Shown here piece after piece: positions 57,229 through 64,000 of a stretch of 64,000 nt of DNA. The stretch covers positions 372,001 through 436,000 of the forward strand of contig CAWGDF010000004.1 in assembly GCA_963821275.1 (NCBI GenBank), read 5' to 3'. This DNA is from JACVRW01 sp963821275 (lineage in GTDB: Bacteria; Actinomycetota; Thermoleophilia; Solirubrobacterales; Thermoleophilaceae). Made by a program: the position numbers and the translations under genes. The notes below the pieces were generated by a model. That model ran no database searches and was not told where the DNA came from. It saw nothing but the letters and a program-made list of their open reading frames with translations. Every line of letters starts with the position of its first letter. Positions within the stretch are counted from its first letter, which is position 1.

Positions 57229-58764
57229 GTGCGTCCCGCCGGGGTTGCGCAGTCCGACCAGGGTGCGCCGGGGCCCGGCGAGGCCCGCCTGCTCGCCTCC
57301 GGCGTGCTGGTCCAGGCGCTGGCCCAGACCAGCGGGCTGCTGGCCCTGCTGGCGATCGTCACGATCCTGGCCCGCCGCCTGTCCGTCGCCGAGCTCGGGG
57401 CCTACGGCCTGGTGGCCTCGCTGGCCGGCTACCTGCTCGTGCTGCGCAACAGCGTGGCGGCGTCGGCGGTCCGCGCCATGGCCGCCGCCACGGAGCCGCG
57501 TGAGCGTGCGCGGACCTTCTCCGCCGCCGCAGCGCTCTACGCGGTCGTGGGCCTTGCCACCGGGGTGCTGATCGCGCTGGCCGCCCTGGCCATCGCGGCG
57601 CTGATCCTCGAGGGTCAGCTGGCGCAGGACGCCCGCATCGGAGGTTTCGGCCTGGGTCTGGTCACCGCCGTCGCGATCGCCGTGTCGGTCTATCTCGACG
57701 CCCTGCGGGCCGAGCGGCTGTTCGTCCGCGCCGCCAGCATCGAGATCCTGGCCGTCCTGACCTACCTGGCCGTGATGCTCGCCCTGATCCTCTCCGGTGC
57801 CGGCCTGGCGGCTGTGATCGCCTGCAGCGGGGCGATGCCGCTCCTGAGCGGCCTGTTCTCCGCCGTTGTCGTTCGTCGCCGCGCGCTCCCCTACTGGCTC
57901 GAGCGCGGCGCCGCGACCCGCGAGCGGATCATGACCATCGTGCCCACCGCCGGCTACCTGCTCGTGATCGAGCTCTCCAACCTCGTGATGTACGGCTTCC
58001 AGCGTGTGATCCTGGGCGCGTTCGGCTCGGCGCGAAGCGTGGGACTGTACGAGGGGCCGGTGCGGGCCCACAACCTGCTCTACTCGGTCGGCGGAGCGCT
58101 GTCGGTGCCCGTGGTGCCCACGGCCTCGCGCTACGTCGCCACCGACGACGCCGACCGCATGCGCCAGCTCGCCTTGCGCGGCACCCGCTACACACTGGCC
58201 CTGTTCGTCCCGCTGTGTGTGACCCTGATGGCGCTGGCCGAGCCCATCCTTGACGTGTGGCTGGGCGACCGCTACGGGGGAGGGGCCACGGCGCTGACGA
58301 TCCTCGTCTCCTACTGGCTGCTCTACGGCGGTCTGGTGGTCACGCCCGGGTTTCTGGTCGGCGCCGGCGCCGCACGCTACGCGGCCCGCATCTACATCCT
58401 GGTCGCCGCGCTGAATCTGGTGCTGGCGCTGGCCCTCACGCCGTCGCTGGAGCTTGAGGGCCCGGCGCTGGCCACCGCGATCCCGTTCCTCCTGGCCTTC
58501 CCGCTGCTACTGGGCGTCGGGTTGCGGTTCGGCGGCGAAGTGCGAGTGGCCGAGCTGGCCCGGACCGCATGGCTCCCTGCCTACGGGCTCGGCGCGGCGC
58601 TAGCGGCGGCGTTGGTGGGGCTGCGCCTGGCGGTGGACCCGAGCACGCTGGCGACGGTGCTGGCGGCGGCGGCCGGCGGCGTGCTGGCCTACTGGCTGGC
58701 CTTCTACGTGCTGGTGCTGGGGCCGGGGGAGCGGGGGTTGGTGCGCGGGCTGCTGAGGCGCTAG
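57229..58764 (+). CDS. Lipid-linked oligosaccharide flippase (Wzx / MVF-like)
   Basis: A 511-residue membrane protein with about fourteen helices. ILARRLSVAELGAYGLVAS, then the central VIELSNLVMYGFQRVILGAF, VGLYEGPVRAHNLLYSVGGA and EPILDVWLGDRYGGG match the polysaccharide biosynthesis (Wzx) family. It should flip the finished lipid-linked repeat unit to the outside for the Wzy/WaaL-type enzyme. It ends in a four-base overlap with the converging glycosyltransferase. Confidence 0.88.
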   Translation: MRPAGVAQSDQGAPGPGEARLLASGVLVQALAQTSGLLALLAIVTILARRLSVAELGAYGLVASLAGYLLVLRNSVAASAVRAMAAATEPRERARTFSAAAALYAVVGLATGVLIALAALAIAALILEGQLAQDARIGGFGLGLVTAVAIAVSVYLDALRAERLFVRAASIEILAVLTYLAVMLALILSGAGLAAVIACSGAMPLLSGLFSAVVVRRRALPYWLERGAATRERIMTIVPTAGYLLVIELSNLVMYGFQRVILGAFGSARSVGLYEGPVRAHNLLYSVGGALSVPVVPTASRYVATDDADRMRQLALRGTRYTLALFVPLCVTLMALAEPILDVWLGDRYGGGATALTILVSYWLLYGGLVVTPGFLVGAGAARYAARIYILVAALNLVLALALTPSLELEGPALATAIPFLLAFPLLLGVGLRFGGEVRVAELARTAWLPAYGLGAALAAALVGLRLAVDPSTLATVLAAAAGGVLAYWLAFYVLVLGPGERGLVRGLLRR

Positions 58765-59804
58765 CGGACGCCGAGGAGGTGGCGGGCGACCCTCCAATAG
58801 GTCCGCTGTCCGACGGCCAGCGGCGCGACCCCGGCCACTCCACGAAGATATGGGCTTTCGAGACTCGCCGAAAGATGCTCTGCGAAGCCCGCAGCGCTGA
58901 TCGCGCACAAGCGCTGGACGTCTTGCCGGCGACGACGGATTGCCGGGAGCTCGCGCGCGACAGCGGCCTGGGCCCGCAACTTGGCGCGCAGCCAGCCCCC
59001 GCGCCAGGCGACCGCCAGCAGGCCCAGCTCCGCGAGCGCCAGCGCCGGTGCCAGCACCGCAAGCACCGTGGCGGGGTAGTCGCTCAACACCGTCCACCAG
59101 CGGTTTCGCTCGAGCCGGAACCACTTGGCCCCGCCCCTGCCGAACTCGTAGTCGTGCTCAACCCGGGCGGCTGGGACGACTCCGACCCCGTAGCCGGCCA
59201 ACCGGAGCCGAAGCGAGATGTCCACGTCCTCGCCGTACATGAAATAGCGCTCGTCGAAGCCCCCCGTGCGCTGCCATGCGTCTCGCCGGACCATCAGGGC
59301 AGCGCCCGACGCGAAGCTCACCTCGACCGGGGAGCGCGGTGCGGCCGCAATCGGCTCGCCACATTGGCCGGCCCAGCCCATGCCGAGGAAGTGGGTTACG
59401 CCGCCGCTGGTGTTGATGCTGCGTCCGCCCTCCATCGTGACGAGGGCCTGCCAGGCGCCCCAGTCCGGACGCTCCGCCGCCATGTTCCGCAGGTCCTCGA
59501 TGCAGCCCGGCGCCGGCACGGCGTCAGGGTTGAGAAACAGCAGGAGCGGTGCCGCAGACGCAGACGCACCGGCGTTGCAGCCCCCGGCGAAGCCGAGGTT
59601 GCGGCCCTGCTCGAGGATCCGCGCCTGCGGCGCGAGCCGCCGCACGACGGCGGTCGTCCCGTCGCGGGATCCGTTGTCCACGACGATCAGCTCGTCGTCC
59701 TCAGCAAGCTGGCCTGCGAGCGCGGTCAGCGTTTCGCCCACGTGACCGGCGCTCTGGTGGGTGACGATGACCACTGCAACCCGCAGCGGCCCCTCCCGCG
59801 CCAT
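58761..59804 (-). CDS. Glycosyltransferase family 2 (rhamnosyltransferase-like)
   Basis: A 347-residue GT-A enzyme. VAVVIVTHQSAGHVGETLTA, VVDNGSRDGT, GFAGGCNAGA, LFLNPDAVPAPG and GGFDERYFMYGEDVDISLRL follow the WbbL/RfbN rhamnosyltransferase pattern, with the ED pair as base. A C-terminal hydrophobic helix pair (ATVLAVLAPALALAELGLLA) may anchor it to the membrane. The rmd/gmd genes in this locus could supply its donor if it uses GDP-rhamnose, but dTDP-rhamnose is also possible. Confidence 0.85.
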   Translation of the reverse strand: MAREGPLRVAVVIVTHQSAGHVGETLTALAGQLAEDDELIVVDNGSRDGTTAVVRRLAPQARILEQGRNLGFAGGCNAGASASAAPLLLFLNPDAVPAPGCIEDLRNMAAERPDWGAWQALVTMEGGRSINTSGGVTHFLGMGWAGQCGEPIAAAPRSPVEVSFASGAALMVRRDAWQRTGGFDERYFMYGEDVDISLRLRLAGYGVGVVPAARVEHDYEFGRGGAKWFRLERNRWWTVLSDYPATVLAVLAPALALAELGLLAVAWRGGWLRAKLRAQAAVARELPAIRRRRQDVQRLCAISAAGFAEHLSASLESPYLRGVAGVAPLAVGQRTYWRVARHLLGVR

Positions 59805-59809
59805 GGGGC

Positions 59810-60206
59810 TCAGTCCCTTATGGAGGCTTCCAGCTCGCGCTCGGACGCGCTGTCGGCCTCGACCGGTCTCCTGCCCAGGCGCTCCTCAAGCAGGGCGAGT
59901 CGTTGCGCAAGCACCTTTGTCTGGTCGGATAGGCGCGACACGGCGAGCGAGAAGTGCAGCAGCAATACGAGAACGAAGCCGAAGGCGATGAGGAACAGCG
60001 CATTGGGCGGATACGCCACCCCGAGCGCAGTTCGCGATCTGCTCGAGCAGACCGCGCCACACCGCCAACGCGAGCAGCACGAGCGCGCTGAACAGCCATA
60101 GGAGCGCGTAGCGCTCCAGCAGACTACGTCGGCGCACCAACTCCAGAAGCACAAGGATCAGCCCGGCGGCGGCGACGATGGCGACGATTTGTATGCGAAC
60201 GTCCAT
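59810..60206 (-). pseudogene. DUF2304 membrane protein, interrupted by a frameshift
   Basis: From the ATG at 60206 the frame reads VRIQIVAIVAAAGLILVLLE, RYALLWLFSALVLLALAVW and ends family homology at LLEQIA. The next frame picks up at TALGVAYPPNALFLIAFGFV, LVLLLHFSLAVSRLSDQTKV and LAQRLALLEERLG to the stop at 59810. Joined, they are a complete DUF2304 protein of about 131 residues with three membrane helices and a C-terminal coiled coil. One extra base near 60030 explains the break. Such proteins often accompany dolichyl-phosphate-mannose-synthase-like enzymes, as here. Confidence 0.75.
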
Positions 60207-60977
60207 CAGATGCGGTGGTCGGCGGCCACGGGCGCCTCGTCGCCCGGTTCGATGGCGACCCTTCGCCGCGCGAGGCCGACGAAGATCGCCAGAAGCACCT
60301 TCACCATGTAGTAGGCGGACTTGCCCGTGCCGGTGATCGAGGACATGCCTCCTCCGCGGCGGAACATGCGCACGGGCACCTCGCACATGCGCAGCCGATG
60401 GCCGTGCACCATCAGGACCGCCTCGACCTCGGGATAGTCGTGGGGATAGTCGCGGGCGAACACGCCGATCGCGCGACGGTTGTAGAGGCGGAAGCCGGAG
60501 GTCGGGTCGCTGACCCGCTGGCGAAGGATGCGCGAGAGAAGGAACGAGAAGAGGTGGATCCCAGTGCGCCGGCTGACCGGCGCCGGGTACTTGTGTTCGG
60601 GGTCTGTGTTCATGAACCGCGAACCGCACACCATGTCCACGTCGCTGCTCGGCCATCGCGCGCTCCAGCTTCGGGATCTCCGCCGGGTCGTGCTGGCCGT
60701 CTCCGTCGACCTGAACGAGATAGTCGTATCCGTCCCGCATCGCGAAGGTGAAGCCGGACTGCACCGTGCCGCCGATACCGAGGTTGAACGGATGCCGGAC
60801 CACCTGCGCCCCGGCCGCCTCGGCCACGAGCGCAGTGGAGTCGGTCGAGCCGTCATCGACCACAAGCACGTCGTAGTCGGGCGCGTGTCTCGCAGGGCGT
60901 GCACGACGTCACCCACGCACGGCGGCCTCGTTATAGGCCGGGACGACCGCGAGCTTACGTGTGATCAGAGCAGTCAC
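60206..60977 (-). pseudogene. Polyprenyl-phosphate glycosyltransferase (DPM1-like GT2), three frameshifts
   Basis: Pieces of one GT2 protein lie in successive frames: LITRKLAVVPAYNEAA from the GTG at 60977, VGDVVHALRDTR, then DYDVLVVDDGSTDSTALVAE, HPFNLGIGGTVQSGFTFAMR and YLVQVDGDGQHDPAEIPKLE, and lastly DVDMVCGSRFMNTDPEHKYP, ILRQRVSDPTSGFRLYNRRA and FRRGGGMSSITGTGKSAYYM. Frame changes fall near 60918, 60885 and 60643. Joined, the protein is an approximately 255-residue dolichyl-phosphate-mannose-synthase-like enzyme. Its stop overlaps the DUF2304 start by one base. Either it decayed or the sequence has local errors. Confidence 0.78.
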
Positions 60978-61231
60978 TGGATGCGTCGTTGAAACCCGCC
61001 GGGGTGCCGACTGTTGCGCTCATGCCGTGCGATGCGTGTGACCGGCGGGATTGAGGGTCGTCGGAGAATAGGCGTATGCGGGGGTGAAGCGGTGGCTCAG
61101 AGCTGTCGCAGCCGAAGTTGCTCGCGGATGGCCACACCGAGCCCACCATCCGCCCACTAGCCATTGACCGTGCGGGCCTCGTGGATGCGACGGCGAGTCG
61201 GGCACAGCGGTGGGGCGCCTCCGGACGCCGC

Positions 61232-61237
61232 TAGGCT
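61232..61237 (+). promoter_or_regulatory. -10-like hexamer TAGGCT for the GT2 gene
   Basis: TAGGCT ends nine bases before the GTG at 61247. Nothing else was recognised in the 269-base divergent gap. Confidence 0.42.
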
Positions 61238-61246
61238 GCCGCCGCC

Positions 61247-62107
61247 GTGAGCCCGAATGACCAGATTACGGTGGTCATCCCCTGCTACGACGCCGGGACG
61301 CTGGTGCGGGAGGCGGTTGACAGCGCGGTGGCCCAGGAGGGCGGAGCGCCGCGGGTGATCGTCGTCGACGACGGCTCGAGCGATCCTCGCACCCTGGCGG
61401 CGCTGTCCGCTCTGCCCCGAGAAGTCGACCTCGTGCGCCAGGCGAACGCGGGCGCCTCGGCCGCCCGCAACGCTGGCGTCGAACGATCCGACACCGCCCT
61501 GCTACTGATGCTCGACGCGGACGACCGCCTGCACCCGACCGCGCTGCGGCGGCTGGGCTCGCTGCTCGACGCCGAGCCGCAGCTCGGCTTTGCTTACGGG
61601 TTGGGCGAGTTCGTCGGCGCCTGGAGCGGCGTGCTCAGGTTCCCCGAGTGGGACCCCTATCGGCTGCTGTACCGGAGCATTGTCACGATGACGTGCCTCA
61701 TTCGGCGGGAGCTGTACGACGCGGTCGGCGGCCTCGATCCGGCCCTGCCCGGCTACGAGGATTGGGACTTCTTCCTCGGGGCCGCCGAGCGCGGATGGTC
61801 GGGCAAGCTTCTCCCCGAGGTGACCTTCTACTACCACCGCGGGCAGGCAGGCCTGGTCCGGTCGACCCGAGCCGACTACCGCCGTCATTACCGCTACATC
61901 CGCTCGAAGCACGCGAAGCTCTACCGGCGCAGCCGGGAGCTCGCCAGGCAGAGCGACATCTCCTGGCTTGGGCGGCTCGTGTACCGGACTTGGTTCGCGT
62001 GGCGGCCACTCCCTGCGGTGCTGGAGCGGCGCTTCTACGGGATCTTCTTCCGCCGCTCGCGCGCGTCGTCGATCAGCTCCGACAGGCTGTCCGCCAGCCG
62101 GGGGTAG
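61247..62107 (+). CDS. Glycosyltransferase family 2
   Basis: A 286-residue GT-A enzyme. ITVVIPCYDAGTLVREAVDS, VVDDGSSDPRT, ANAGASAARNAGVERSD and LLMLDADDRLHPTALRRLG (DxD) are clear, as is PGYEDWDFFLGAAERGWSGK with the catalytic ED. The C-terminal part (RYIRSKHAKLYRRSRE) is basic. Donor and acceptor are unknown. It overlaps the converging glycosyltransferase by 73 bases. Confidence 0.87.
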   Translation: MSPNDQITVVIPCYDAGTLVREAVDSAVAQEGGAPRVIVVDDGSSDPRTLAALSALPREVDLVRQANAGASAARNAGVERSDTALLLMLDADDRLHPTALRRLGSLLDAEPQLGFAYGLGEFVGAWSGVLRFPEWDPYRLLYRSIVTMTCLIRRELYDAVGGLDPALPGYEDWDFFLGAAERGWSGKLLPEVTFYYHRGQAGLVRSTRADYRRHYRYIRSKHAKLYRRSRELARQSDISWLGRLVYRTWFAWRPLPAVLERRFYGIFFRRSRASSISSDRLSASRG

Positions 62108-63288
62108 GCATAGCGCTCGCACTTGTCCGCGGCGGGCGGGGCGACCTCGCCGCGCACGAGGCGCCCGAGGGCGGCGCCGATCGCCTCGACGTCCGCGATC
62201 GGCACTGCCGCCCCGGCGCCGGCGTCGTGGACGATCCGTGCGGCCTCCGTGCGCTCGCCGAGCACGAGGATCGGTCTTTCGGCGGCGAGGTATTCGAACA
62301 GCTTTCCGGTAGCCTCGCCGCGGCGGTCTCCGGCCGTGAGCAGCATTAGGCCGTCGGCCTCGCGCTGGAGCCGCAGTACGCGCTCGCGCGGCAGCGGTCC
62401 GGTGAGCACGACGCGGTCGGCCAGCCAGGGCGCCTCCAGGAGCTCGCGCTCAGCGTGCGTTAGCGGCCCGGCGAAGACGAGCTCGATTCGCCTTGCAAGC
62501 GCAGGTTGGCGCTGGTCGAGGAGCCGGAGCGCGTCCAGCAGGGGTCGCGGCGAGCGCTGGCTCGACGCCATCCGCCCGGTGTGGACGAGCGAGAAGCGAT
62601 CCGGCCTCAGGAAGCCGTCCGATCCCGTTCTCGGCGGGACCTCCTCAGGGTCGAAGCCGTTCGTGAGCGTGACCGCGTCGACGCCGAAACGCGCCCGCAG
62701 GTCGGCAGTTATTGGGTCCGTCACCGCGGTGACCGCGTCCGCTCGTTGGACCACCACGCGCTCGAGCCGGCGGTCGAGCCGCTCCTGGAGGCGTGTGGGC
62801 CAGGACCGAATCGACTCGAATCCCCAACCGTCGCGGAAATCGGCTATCCAGGCGGCGCCGCCTCGGTGCAGGAGGAGCCCGACCAGGTGAGCCGACTCCG
62901 GGCCCGAGGTCGTGATCACGCAGTCGATCGGCCGCCTGGTCGCGAGCCGCGCGGCCGCCGGCAGCGCGAAGGGAAGCCACGTGACGAGCGCCACGTCGGG
63001 GACGACCACCCGCGCCGGCAGGCTGGGGCCGGCCTCGTATTCGGCCGACTCGCCGCTCCCCGTCCACGCCTCGAGATTGCCGCGCCGGTAGTTCAGCGGG
63101 CTTGACATCAAATCGGCGGTCCGGGCGACCCGGCCTGGCGCCGGGCCCGTGCCCCAGGCGCGCGAGGTGAGCACGCTCACCTGGTAGCCGAGTCGGACGA
63201 GCTCCTTGGCCAGCGCGCTTGGGCGACGCGCGGCCACCATTCCGCTCGGCGGGTAGAAGTGGGCGACGAACAGGACGCTGCCCTTCAC
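62035..63288 (-). CDS. Glycosyltransferase family 4
   Basis: A 417-residue GT-B enzyme. VLFVAHFYPPSGMVAARRPS is the GT4 start, and AWIADFRDGWGFESI, TNGFDPEEVP, LVHTGRMASSQRSPRPLLDA and GEATGKLFEYLAAERPI follow the subgroup related to WbuB/FucNAc transferases. I start at the GTG at 63288 because TAGGGT ends nine bases upstream; a GTG two codons earlier (63294) is only three bases from that hexamer. Confidence 0.87.
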   Translation of the reverse strand: MKGSVLFVAHFYPPSGMVAARRPSALAKELVRLGYQVSVLTSRAWGTGPAPGRVARTADLMSSPLNYRRGNLEAWTGSGESAEYEAGPSLPARVVVPDVALVTWLPFALPAAARLATRRPIDCVITTSGPESAHLVGLLLHRGGAAWIADFRDGWGFESIRSWPTRLQERLDRRLERVVVQRADAVTAVTDPITADLRARFGVDAVTLTNGFDPEEVPPRTGSDGFLRPDRFSLVHTGRMASSQRSPRPLLDALRLLDQRQPALARRIELVFAGPLTHAERELLEAPWLADRVVLTGPLPRERVLRLQREADGLMLLTAGDRRGEATGKLFEYLAAERPILVLGERTEAARIVHDAGAGAAVPIADVEAIGAALGRLVRGEVAPPAADKCERYAYPRLADSLSELIDDARERRKKIP

Positions 63289-63297
63289 GGGCACGCC

Positions 63298-63303
63298 ACC
63301 CTA
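63298..63303 (-). promoter_or_regulatory. -10-like hexamer TAGGGT for the GT4 gene
   Basis: TAGGGT ends nine bases before the GTG at 63288. Confidence 0.4.
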
Positions 63304-63456
63304 GCGAGATGACGGTGGTCATCTCACAGGCCCTCCATCACAAACTCGCCCGCGAAGGAGTTGCGGGCCCGCCACGGCAACTGCTGTTTGGGCCGCTCCC
63401 GAGGCCGTCCCGCTCTGCGCCCGTGGCCGGCTCGACTGGATCGAGGTTTGTCCGGC

Positions 63457-64000
63457 CTACTCGCTTAGCAGCGACGGACGCCTGGGGCTGCCGTCCCCCC
63501 CGGGATGCTGGACGCCCGGCTCGCGGGCAGCCGTGACGTCGCTCACGTCGCTCCAGATCGAGCGGCTCGGCCGTACGTGGCCGCGAACCTTGATCCAGCG
63601 CCAATTGTCGCTGCCGTGCTGCGCCTCGTTGAGCGCGGTGAAGCGGAGCGCCCGGTCGACGAGGTCGACGAGCGTTCCGGCCGAGGAGTTGACGCCGACG
63701 TCGATCGCGTACTCCCCGGGCAGCATAGTCACGTGAAGCTCGGCCGATACCTGTCGCTCGCCGGGCTCGAAGCGGTAGAACGGCCGTTCGCCGTCGACAT
63801 TCTGGGCGGTGACGACCCGTCGCCCGTCGGCCGTAGATACGCCGATCTCCACCGCCGCGTCGATGGGCGTGTCGACCGAGAAGGCGGCAGTGACCCGGAA
63901 TGGCTGCCCGAGGTGCAGCGACTTAATCGGCCGGCCGTCGAGATCGGTCATGCCGACACGAGTCAACCGCGTCCCACCGAGGCCTTCACGAGGCGCGCCG
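63457..64000 (-). CDS. Polysaccharide ABC transporter ATPase, C-terminal carbohydrate-binding part (Wzt-like), 5' end beyond window
   Basis: The frame is open to the window edge, giving the last about 181 residues. VGMTDLDGRPIKSLHLGQPF, RVTAAFSVDTPIDAAVEIGV, RFEPGERQVSAELHVTMLPG and EYAIDVGVNSSAG match the beta-sandwich Wzt C-terminal domain that recognises the polysaccharide for export. The ATPase domain would lie to the right. The tail (PGVQHPGGDGSPRRPSLLSE) is disordered. The gene indicates an ABC-dependent export system next to the Wzx/Wzy set. Confidence 0.8.
   Translation of the reverse strand, partial: GAPREGLGGTRLTRVGMTDLDGRPIKSLHLGQPFRVTAAFSVDTPIDAAVEIGVSTADGRRVVTAQNVDGERPFYRFEPGERQVSAELHVTMLPGEYAIDVGVNSSAGTLVDLVDRALRFTALNEAQHGSDNWRWIKVRGHVRPSRSIWSDVSDVTAAREPGVQHPGGDGSPRRPSLLSE

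Overview
This 64 kb window is high-G+C bacterial DNA. It has frequent GTG starts, four-base ATGA/GTGA gene overlaps and GC-rich third positions. Several families (collagen-like proteins with a FIALGGASYAA leader, SHOCT membrane proteins, a peptidoglycan-binding/recombinase chimera, AbiEi-DUF559 proteins, DrrAB exporters) point to an actinobacterium, most likely of the Thermoleophilia/Solirubrobacterales type. That placement is inference from gene content. I see no rRNA, tRNA, CRISPR array, phage or replication origin.

Region 1 (1-24 kb) is mostly metabolic. It starts with assimilatory sulfate reduction (cysH end, sulfite reductase). Then come a secreted hydrolase, a DrrAB-type exporter, a possible acyl-CoA carboxylase epsilon subunit, an ornithine-cyclodeaminase relative, an MFS carrier and an acyl-CoA ligase/crotonase pair. 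A propionyl-CoA carboxylase beta subunit (11.9-13.5 kb) and a methylmalonyl-CoA-mutase-type large subunit (18.1-19.7 kb) fit a propionyl-CoA to succinyl-CoA route. Divergent from the mutase is a tightly coupled set: a MoaD-MoaE fusion, selA and selB. This links molybdopterin synthesis to selenocysteine insertion, the two needs of a Sec/Mo formate dehydrogenase that is not in the window.

Region 2 (24-38 kb) is accessory and scarred. It holds a GH20 hexosaminidase remnant with an internal deletion, a symporter scrap, a frameshifted transposase scrap and a 37-bp direct repeat. Between them lie a proline-rich envelope protein, a protein joining outer peptidoglycan-binding domains through one membrane segment to a degenerate serine-recombinase domain, a PP2C/SpoIIE phosphatase, an HTH regulator, and a sigma-factor ORF with an unrelated N-terminal protein and a zinc-finger C-terminus.

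Region 3 (38-64 kb) is a large surface-polysaccharide locus. It has a polyprenyl-phosphate sugar transferase, methyltransferases, a Wzy/WaaL-type membrane protein, about eleven glycosyltransferases, GDP-mannose dehydratase and reductase (GDP-deoxyhexose supply), an RfbC-type epimerase, an LhgO-type oxidase, a nucleotide-sugar epimerase and dehydrogenase, a WecG/TagA transferase, a Wzx-type flippase and, at the right edge, the C-terminal part of a Wzt-type ABC ATPase. A dolichyl-phosphate-mannose-synthase-like gene and its DUF2304 partner (59.8-61.0 kb) carry about four frameshifts.

One pattern runs through the whole window. Most genes that begin a transcription unit have a TANNNT hexamer ending about 6-11 bases before the start codon and no Shine-Dalgarno sequence, which suggests leaderless mRNAs. 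At three divergent gene pairs the two hexamers overlap on opposite strands, as if one symmetric -10 element served both genes. I used this pattern to choose several start codons.
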